This document shows positions 58,111 through 64,000 of a stretch of DNA of 64,000 bases, one piece after another (the first letter of the stretch is position 1; every line of letters begins with the position of its first letter). This DNA is from GWB2-37-7 sp942492835 (lineage in GTDB: Bacteria > Bacillota > Clostridia > Lutisporales > Lutisporaceae). Where the stretch lies: positions 3,782,001 through 3,846,000 of the forward strand of contig OW818645.1 of NCBI GenBank assembly GCA_942492835.1. The letters run 5' to 3'. The notes beneath the pieces were generated by a model. The model ran no database searches and was not told the DNA's origin. It saw only the letters and a program-made list of their open reading frames with translations. A program made the translations under genes and the position numbers.

Positions 58111-60111
58111 TTGAACATTTTATTAGACAGCTTATCACAGAAACATTTTAAGGGTATAACAAGCTTTGCTCTTAAAATAAATGGTAAAAACGCTAGTATC
58201 TATGGTGACAATGGCACAGGCAAAACAACACAGTTTGATGCTTTTCTATGGCTATTGTTTGGCAAGGATAGCGCAGACAGAAGCGCATTCAAAATAAAGC
58301 CGCAGGATGCAGATGGCAACGACATACACATGTTACAAACAGAGGTTGAAGTCACATTGTTTGTTGATGGAAAGCCTTTGAAGCTTAAAAAGATGCAGGA
58401 AGAGAAGTGGACTAAGAAGCATGGTTCATCCGAAAAAGAACTAACCGGCAACACAATAAGATACTGGTGGGATGAAGAACCTGTCAATGAGACTGAGTAT
58501 AAGAAGCATATGGGGCAGCTGATTGATGAAAGTATATTCCGCATGATCACAAATCCTATGTACTTTAATACAAAAGTCAAATGGGAAGACCGTAGAAAGA
58601 TACTACTTGAAATGTGCGGTAATAAGACTGATGAAGAGGTCATTGAATCTGATAAGAATCTGGCAAAGCTTACTGCGATACTTGATGGTAAATCCATAGA
58701 TGCTTATAAAAAAGTGCTTGCTGATAAGCTTAAGGCTTATGAAAAAGAAAGGGCAGACATACCGCCAAGAATAGATGAATTAATGCTGACTCTGCCACAG
58801 GAGCAAGCGGATTATTCTGCTATAGAAGCAGAGCTGCAGGGTTATCGTGACATGTTAACAGGCATTGAACTTGATATGACAAATGCTACAAATACCGCTA
58901 GTGCATACCGTAAGAAGCAACAAGAATTGTATGGACTAAAAGGCAAGTTAGAGGCTGTTAAGAAAAGAATAGATTCTGAATCAGGCTCAGGTCAAAAAAA
59001 GTTAGTTGATGAAAAGAGTCAACTTCAAAATGAGAAATACCAAATAGAATCTCAGAAAACTACAACAGTAAATCAAATAGGATTTTACGAAAAGTCATTA
59101 GAGACAAATGCAAATAAGCGCCATCAGCTGCTTGATGAGTGGAAAAACTTGAATGCAGAATGGGTAAATGTCTCAGCGATAGAGTTTATTGAACCTGATA
59201 AAAACAGTTTCTCCTGTCCAACATGTGGACAAAGCCTCCCTGAAAAGGATATGGAAGGCAAGCTTGAAGAAATGCGAGCCAAGTTCGAGAACAATAAAAA
59301 ATCAAATATATTCGGTGTAGAGAGTAACATAGAGAAAAATAAGGCAGCAGGATTAGCGCTTAAGACGGATACAGTGACTTTAAGTACAGCGATAGAGAGA
59401 TATAAGGAATCAATCGATAAGGCTGAAACAAGGCTAATGGAAATTAATATTCGCATTGCCGAGATTAATGGACAACTTGAACAGCCAACTTGTGCGCCAG
59501 TTTACTCGGCAGATTCTCAATATGTAGCCTTAGAAAGTCAGATTGAAGCGCTACAACTTGAACTTGAAGCACCAGTTGAAGATACAACAACCAACCTACT
59601 GCAAAACAAAAATGAAATCCTAGATAAAATCAATGCTTGCAATAAGATACTCAACAGTAAGACTACTGCTGAAAACACAAGAAAACGCATAGAAGAACTT
59701 AAGGCAGAAGAAAAGAGGCTTGCAGGTCAGATTACAGAGCTGGAAGGACATAAGTTCTTGTTAGAGCAGTTTGTAGTGGCAAAGGTCAACATGATGGAAT
59801 CAAATATCAATAGCCACTTCCAATATGTAAAGTTCAAGATGTTTAACCAACAGGTAAACGGTGGCATAGATGAATGCTGTGATGCTCTGGTAGATGGTGT
59901 GCCTTTTGTAGATGCAAACCATGCAGGCAAGGTCAATGCTGGTATCGATTGTATAAATGCTCTTTGTGCCTATTATGAAGTAACAGCACCTATTTTTATA
60001 GACTTTAGAGAATCGGTAACAAAGATAATTGATACAAATAGCCAGGTAATAAATCTTATTAAGAATGAGTCAGATAAAGCTTTGAGGGTTGAATTGGAGG
60101 TAGTAAAATAA
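58111..60111 (+). CDS. SbcC/Rad50-like phage ATPase
   Basis: The 666-residue ATPase has Walker A YGDNGTGKTT near residues 32-42, long coiled-coil arms, a zinc hook CPTCGQ (Cys369-Cys372) and a C-terminal Walker B-like APIFIDFRESV. Such phage proteins pair with exonucleases in DNA recombination. No SbcD-type nuclease is adjacent; the MBL protein at 62242 may fill that role. The TTG start follows AGGGAGG. Confidence 0.8.
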   Translation: MNILLDSLSQKHFKGITSFALKINGKNASIYGDNGTGKTTQFDAFLWLLFGKDSADRSAFKIKPQDADGNDIHMLQTEVEVTLFVDGKPLKLKKMQEEKWTKKHGSSEKELTGNTIRYWWDEEPVNETEYKKHMGQLIDESIFRMITNPMYFNTKVKWEDRRKILLEMCGNKTDEEVIESDKNLAKLTAILDGKSIDAYKKVLADKLKAYEKERADIPPRIDELMLTLPQEQADYSAIEAELQGYRDMLTGIELDMTNATNTASAYRKKQQELYGLKGKLEAVKKRIDSESGSGQKKLVDEKSQLQNEKYQIESQKTTTVNQIGFYEKSLETNANKRHQLLDEWKNLNAEWVNVSAIEFIEPDKNSFSCPTCGQSLPEKDMEGKLEEMRAKFENNKKSNIFGVESNIEKNKAAGLALKTDTVTLSTAIERYKESIDKAETRLMEINIRIAEINGQLEQPTCAPVYSADSQYVALESQIEALQLELEAPVEDTTTNLLQNKNEILDKINACNKILNSKTTAENTRKRIEELKAEEKRLAGQITELEGHKFLLEQFVVAKVNMMESNINSHFQYVKFKMFNQQVNGGIDECCDALVDGVPFVDANHAGKVNAGIDCINALCAYYEVTAPIFIDFRESVTKIIDTNSQVINLIKNESDKALRVELEVVK

Positions 60112-60716
60112 TGGCAATATTCAATATCGAGGTAAATTTAGATTGGTTAGAAGATGGCGAAAATATCGACCAAGTATTAAAAAATGCTGTTGTAGCTAAC
60201 TTGCAGGATAGAATTTCATCAAATGTGCAAAAGCAAGTTGAAAAGGAACTAACTGAAAAAATAAGCGAGAGAGCAGACGAAATTGTGGACGAATACTTGG
60301 ATAAAACACTGAGAAACACTATTGAAAATTTGAAAATCCCATATAAGTCAGGTGCATGGAATTCAAATATAGAGTATATTCCTTTATCCGAATTTGTAGG
60401 GAAAAGATATGAGACTTTCTTAACGGAAAGGAAACTAGATGAACATGGAAATTTAACAAATTATTCTCATGAAGCAAAGCATACATTCGCTGATTACTTG
60501 CTCAAAAATTACTTTGAAAAGGAAGTTGCTATAAAAGTTAACTCAATGCTTCAAACAGCAAGAAAAGATGCTGAGTTGATGATAGTCAAAACTCTAGAAA
60601 GTAATTTGAAGGAGCAATTATCGGTAGACATTATAAAGAGACTTAATATTCCTGATATGCTTAAAAGTTTACAGGATAAAGCGGCACTACTAGAAGTTAA
60701 GGAGGTTCAGAAATAA
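60111..60716 (+). CDS. Hypothetical phage protein in the recombination block
   Basis: This 201-residue helical protein is rich in Lys/Glu, with repeated amphipathic stretches (ISSNVQKQVEKELTEKISER). It shares one base with the ATPase stop and the RecT start (TAATG), so translation is coupled. No family was recognised; a recombination accessory role is inferred from context only. Confidence 0.5.
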   Translation: MAIFNIEVNLDWLEDGENIDQVLKNAVVANLQDRISSNVQKQVEKELTEKISERADEIVDEYLDKTLRNTIENLKIPYKSGAWNSNIEYIPLSEFVGKRYETFLTERKLDEHGNLTNYSHEAKHTFADYLLKNYFEKEVAIKVNSMLQTARKDAELMIVKTLESNLKEQLSVDIIKRLNIPDMLKSLQDKAALLEVKEVQK

Positions 60717-61810
60717 TGAGTGATAAAAATACACAAATTGCTAAGGCACCTGAAGTTAAGCTTACAGCAAGCGAAAGATTCACAAATAAGGTATTAGCTG
60801 AATTCGGAAGCAGTGTAGGTGCAATTGCACTTACTGAATTTCAAAAGAGGTTAGCACAAAACTACTTCATTTCTATAGATGCAGCTCTTAAGACAGCTGA
60901 ACAGAAAAGAGCGGCTAAGAAAACAAATAAGGACCCTGTGCAGGTTACTTGGGAAAATATAAACATGGAAAGCTTATCAAGAAATGTAGTGGCATATGCA
61001 AGAATTGGACTTGATCCTGCTCAGAAGAATCACATTAACATGATGCCTTTCAAGAATAATTCTTTGAACAAGTATGACATTGTATTCATCGAAGGCTACA
61101 GGGGCTTAGAACTTAAAGCTAAGAAATATGGGCTTGATATTCCTGACAGTGTAATCGTTGAACTTGTATATAGCAATGACAAATTCAAGATTTTGAAGAA
61201 GAGCAAAGATAATCCTTTTGAGAATTATGAATTTGATATTGTTGATGCGTTTGATAGAGGTGAGATAAAAGGCGGTTTCTATTATCATATATTCTCCTTA
61301 GCTCCTGAGAAAAACAAGCTTGTTGTGCTGACCATGAAAGACATAGAAAAGAGAAAGCCAAGATTTGCAAGTGTTGAGTTTTGGGGTGGTGAGAAAGATA
61401 AATGGGATAATGGCAAGAAAGTCGGCACTGAAAAAGTTGAAGGCTGGTTTGAGAAGATGTGCTACAAAACTATTTTCAGGGCAGCATACAGCGACATAAC
61501 CATTGATAGCCAAAAGATTGATGATGATTATCTAAGAGTGAAACAGATAGAATCTGAGTTTACTGAGGCTGAGGTTGAAGCAGAAATAGATGAGCATGCA
61601 AACAAGAACATGATTGATGTTACAGATGATTCATACACTGTTGTGGATGATGCCATTAAGGCAGAGGATATACTTGTTGAGCCTGCACCAAAGCAAGAAC
61701 AGAAGGATAAGAAAGATAAAGAACCAAAGAATCTTGTTGATATGGCAGAAAAAGGAACAATCAAAAATAAAAGTTTAAGTGAACAGTTTGAAGAAGGGCC
61801 TGGATATTAA
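60716..61810 (+). CDS. recT: RecT-family single-strand annealing recombinase
   Basis: The 364-residue protein has RecT hallmarks: DPAQKNHINMMPFKNN, DIVFIEGYRGLELKAKKYG, GWFEKMCYKTIFRAAYSDI. It anneals complementary single strands during phage recombination. The C-terminal 80 residues are acidic and Lys-rich, probably a flexible tail for contacting SSB or the ATPase. Confidence 0.9.
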   Translation: MSDKNTQIAKAPEVKLTASERFTNKVLAEFGSSVGAIALTEFQKRLAQNYFISIDAALKTAEQKRAAKKTNKDPVQVTWENINMESLSRNVVAYARIGLDPAQKNHINMMPFKNNSLNKYDIVFIEGYRGLELKAKKYGLDIPDSVIVELVYSNDKFKILKKSKDNPFENYEFDIVDAFDRGEIKGGFYYHIFSLAPEKNKLVVLTMKDIEKRKPRFASVEFWGGEKDKWDNGKKVGTEKVEGWFEKMCYKTIFRAAYSDITIDSQKIDDDYLRVKQIESEFTEAEVEAEIDEHANKNMIDVTDDSYTVVDDAIKAEDILVEPAPKQEQKDKKDKEPKNLVDMAEKGTIKNKSLSEQFEEGPGY

Positions 61811-61812
61811 TT

Positions 61813-62016
61813 ATGAGCGATGAAGATATCCAGAGAATAGCACAAGCAGTATATGACATGATGTACAACGACTTGCAACAAATGAAACAAGAAATTGAAC
61901 AAACGGTATACAGCGCTCAAAGCTCCATTGTGGGTGAGGTATCGTCACAAGCGAGAAACACAAGGAGTGATATAAGTAGCATACAAGGGCAACTGTATAA
62001 CTTGCGGAGGGTGTAA
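61813..62016 (+). CDS. Hypothetical phage protein (67 aa)
   Basis: This 67-residue helical protein (IQRIAQAVYDMMYNDLQQMK) is likely a small coiled-coil dimer. It follows recT by 2 bases and overlaps the next gene by one base. Confidence 0.55.
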   Translation: MSDEDIQRIAQAVYDMMYNDLQQMKQEIEQTVYSAQSSIVGEVSSQARNTRSDISSIQGQLYNLRRV

Positions 62017-62252
62017 TGAAACTTCAAAAAATAATAGAAGATGCACTAAAGGTATCTTATACAATATCCCATCCAATAGAGGACTTTACCATTGAAAGCT
62101 TGACTGAATTATCTGCAATAGCCAAGAAAAATAAGGTCGAGTTAAGGATAAGAAAAGAGACTAGCAACTTTCACCAAGGCACATTGTTAGAGGTTCAAAG
62201 GTTTCAGAATAGGGTGAATTCTAACACAGGAGAGATTACTTATGAAACTTAA
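62016..62252 (+). CDS. Hypothetical phage protein (78 aa)
   Basis: This 78-residue mixed alpha/beta protein has no known motif. It overlaps the MBL gene by 11 bases and has GGAGG directly before the ATG. It is coupled to the recombination block. Confidence 0.5.
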   Translation: MKLQKIIEDALKVSYTISHPIEDFTIESLTELSAIAKKNKVELRIRKETSNFHQGTLLEVQRFQNRVNSNTGEITYET

Positions 62253-62997
62253 AGTTTTAGGCTCTTCATCTAAAGGCAATTGCTATATACTTGAAACTCC
62301 ATCAGGGAGCCTGCTTATTGAAGCAGGACTTCCATGGAGTAGTATTCAACAAGGGCTTGATTTTGACCTTAGCAATGTCGTAGGGTGCTTAGTGACCCAT
62401 GAGCATAAAGACCACTGTAAAGCAGTTCAGGAAGTCATGAAGGCAGGAATAGATTGTTATATGTCAGTTGGAACATGCAATGCTTTAGGTTTAGAACATT
62501 GGGCTTGTAATACATATAGACTAGGTTTTGCTAAAAGTGAAGTGCAGTTTCCAATCGTAGATTTTATAATTTTGCCTTTCTCGTCGGAGCATGATGCATC
62601 TGACCCATTAGGATATTTAATTCAATACAAACCTACGGGAGAAAAATTGTTGTTTCTCACAGACAGTTATTATAGCAAATATACATTTGTAAATTTAGCT
62701 TATATCCTCATTGAATGCAATTACATCAAAGAAACCTTAGATGCCAACATAGAAGCTGGATATGTAGACGAGAGAATGAAACCAAGACTACTGCAGTCAC
62801 ATTTTAGTTTAGAGCATGTAAAAGAGTTTCTACAGGCTAATGACTTAAGCAATGTGAGAGAAATAATGTTACTTCATTTGTCTAGTATGAACAGCGATTC
62901 AACAAGAATGATAAGAGAAATCAAAGAGATTACTGGGATAACACCCAAAATTGCAGAGTCAGGTTTAGAAGTTGATTTAGAACTATACCCATACTAA
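62242..62997 (+). CDS. MBL-fold phage hydrolase, probable exonuclease
   Basis: The 251-residue metallo-beta-lactamase fold protein starts LKVLGSSSKGNCYILETPSG (YycJ-like) and has the metal motif THEHKDHCKAV. MBL proteins next to recT in Firmicute phages are proposed to supply the 5'-3' exonuclease activity that RecE gives elsewhere. Most metal ligands look intact. It is the likely nuclease partner of RecT here. Confidence 0.8.
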   Translation: MKLKVLGSSSKGNCYILETPSGSLLIEAGLPWSSIQQGLDFDLSNVVGCLVTHEHKDHCKAVQEVMKAGIDCYMSVGTCNALGLEHWACNTYRLGFAKSEVQFPIVDFIILPFSSEHDASDPLGYLIQYKPTGEKLLFLTDSYYSKYTFVNLAYILIECNYIKETLDANIEAGYVDERMKPRLLQSHFSLEHVKEFLQANDLSNVREIMLLHLSSMNSDSTRMIREIKEITGITPKIAESGLEVDLELYPY

Positions 62998-63008
62998 GGG
63001 GTGATTAA

Positions 63009-63854
63009 ATGTCAAGACCTCAAAAAGAAGGAATGGACTACTTCCCTCATGATACAGATGCAAGAAACGATATGAAGCTTAGAAAATTAAGAGCTGTATA
63101 TGGGAATGATGGCTATTCAACATATTTTATACTTTTGGAAAATATCTACAAGAACAAAGATTACAGTATAGATATTTCAGATGCTGAAACTCGGCTGATA
63201 TTATGCGAAGAGTGTAAATTAAGCGAAGAAAACTTTATGAAAATAATCGAAAAATGTCTGGACTTAAATTTATTCGATAAAAACCTATATAAAAATTCTG
63301 GTATTTTGACGGGTGAGGCGATAAAGAAAAGGACGGAACCTATTGAAAATAAAAGGATTAGTAATAAACAGAGGTATCAGGAAAACAGAGATATTTCAGA
63401 TGCTGAAACTACAGCTGAAACACCACAAAGTAAAGTAAAGGAAAGTAAAGTAAATATAGTAGTAGATGTAGAAGAACGCACAGGTAAAGTTTTTCAGTTC
63501 TATCAAAAAAACATAGGGATAATAACACCATTTCATTCTGAAACCATAATACAGTATCTTGATGAGGGTTTTGAGCCTGAAATGATTATAGCAGTCATGC
63601 AAGATGCAATAGGCAAAGATAACCCTTGGCCATGGATTAAGAAGGTGCTTGCTAATTCGGATAAAAACAACATAAGGACTGTAGATCAATATGTTTCAAA
63701 GAAAGTAGAGCGAGAAAAGATAAATGATAAAGACAAGCCAAAGGGTAGTAAGAATCCAAAGTCTTCCTTTAGCAACTTTCAAAATCGTACTTATGATGGT
63801 AATGCACTTGAAGAAAAGCTTCTGAAAAAGAGTAGAGGGGAGCTAATAGATTAA
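63009..63854 (+). CDS. DUF4373/DnaD-like phage replication protein
   Basis: The 281-residue protein has an N-terminal Lin1244/DUF4373 winged-helix domain (MDYFPHDTDARNDMKLRKLRAVYGNDGYSTYFILLENIY) and a C-terminal DnaD-like domain (FQFYQKNIGIITPFHSETIIQY...NPWPWIKKVLAN). This is the usual initiator or helicase-loader of Firmicute phages. The block order recombination-then-replication is standard. Confidence 0.85.
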   Translation: MSRPQKEGMDYFPHDTDARNDMKLRKLRAVYGNDGYSTYFILLENIYKNKDYSIDISDAETRLILCEECKLSEENFMKIIEKCLDLNLFDKNLYKNSGILTGEAIKKRTEPIENKRISNKQRYQENRDISDAETTAETPQSKVKESKVNIVVDVEERTGKVFQFYQKNIGIITPFHSETIIQYLDEGFEPEMIIAVMQDAIGKDNPWPWIKKVLANSDKNNIRTVDQYVSKKVEREKINDKDKPKGSKNPKSSFSNFQNRTYDGNALEEKLLKKSRGELID

Positions 63855-63879
63855 CAGATGGGGGAGGTAAGCAATCGGA

Positions 63880-64000
63880 ATGAATAAAACTAAAATTGAA
63901 TGGTGTGATAGCACTTGTAATCCAGTGTGCGGATGTACTTATGGCTGTGAATTCTGCTATGCAAGACGAATAAATAATCGCTTCCAGTATGTAAAGGACT
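63880..64000 (+). CDS. Gp37/Gp68-like phage protein (partial, runs off window)
   Basis: The first 40 residues read TKIEWCDSTCNPVCGCTYGC then EFCYARRINNRF, the Cys-rich radical-SAM-like opening of the DUF5131 (phage Gp37/Gp68) family. The gene continues past base 64000. GGGGAGG lies 12 bases upstream of the ATG, a little far. Confidence 0.75.
   Translation, partial: MNKTKIEWCDSTCNPVCGCTYGCEFCYARRINNRFQYVKD

Larger units (their letters stand above)
45596..64000. mobile_element. Prophage (left part; continues past the window)
   Basis: The order is attachment site, tyrosine integrase, divergent CI/Cro-like regulators with operators, Rha antirepressor, many closely packed small plus-strand genes, then RecT/SbcC-like recombination and a replication initiator. 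That is the standard early half of a temperate siphovirus of Firmicutes. No capsid, tail or lysis genes are in the window; they should follow on the right. Confidence 0.9.

Noticed and set aside
62242..62997. Host walJ/yycJ gene
   Set aside because: It is embedded by overlap in the phage recombination operon and lacks the WalRK neighbours of the host gene.

Overview
The window looks like chromosomal DNA from a low-GC, strictly anaerobic member of the Clostridia. The support is its AT-richness, strong AGGAGG-type ribosome binding sites with frequent TTG/GTG starts, a V-type ATP synthase, rubredoxins, a glycyl-radical 4-hydroxyphenylacetate decarboxylase (p-cresol forming) and a clostridial type I-B CRISPR repeat. 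No species can be named from the sequence alone.

Layout. 0-5.5 kb is housekeeping sequence: the end of a V-type ATPase operon, a DUF1540 peptide, a rubredoxin/rubrerythrin-like protein, a LysN-type aminotransferase, a classical rubredoxin and a PflX-like radical SAM protein. 5.7-7.6 kb holds a two-gene module of an ABC-type ATPase and a small protein with a PD-(D/E)XK-like signature, which I cannot assign to a named system. 7.9-18.4 kb is a complete type I-B CRISPR-Cas locus (cas6-cas8b-cas7-cas5-cas3-cas4-cas1-cas2) followed by a leader and 26 repeats. 18.8-25.2 kb carries a methyltransferase-like protein, D-serine dehydratase, and a DUF169 gene with an ABC importer. 25.5-34.4 kb is repeat-rich accessory DNA: a 655-bp duplication, a REP-type (Y1) transposase element with terminal inverted repeats plus scattered end copies, D-glycerate permease and kinase genes, and a DUF2971 gene lying between element ends. 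34.8-38.7 kb is hpdBCA. 39.3-45.5 kb is a four-gene Lamassu-type (ABC-3C) defence operon: MBL hydrolase, trypsin-like protease, small middle component and SMC ATPase. From 45.6 kb to the window end lies the left part of a prophage: integrase, CI/Cro-like switch, Rha antirepressor, many small early genes, a NdpA/SbcC-like/RecT/MBL recombination block and a replication initiator.

How it fits together. Copies of the 3' end of a tRNA-Pro(GGG) gene occur at about 21.3, 26.2, 33.7 and 45.6 kb, the last beside the prophage integrase. I read 21-64 kb as an island built by repeated integration at one tRNA-Pro gene, with catabolic cassettes and defence systems as cargo. The most unusual items are the unassigned ATPase-nuclease pair, a prophage acyl carrier protein homologue with Ala in place of the phosphopantetheine Ser, a prophage peptide deformylase, and the Lamassu operon carrying both a hydrolase and a protease. 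All family calls were made by reading motifs; no database search was possible.
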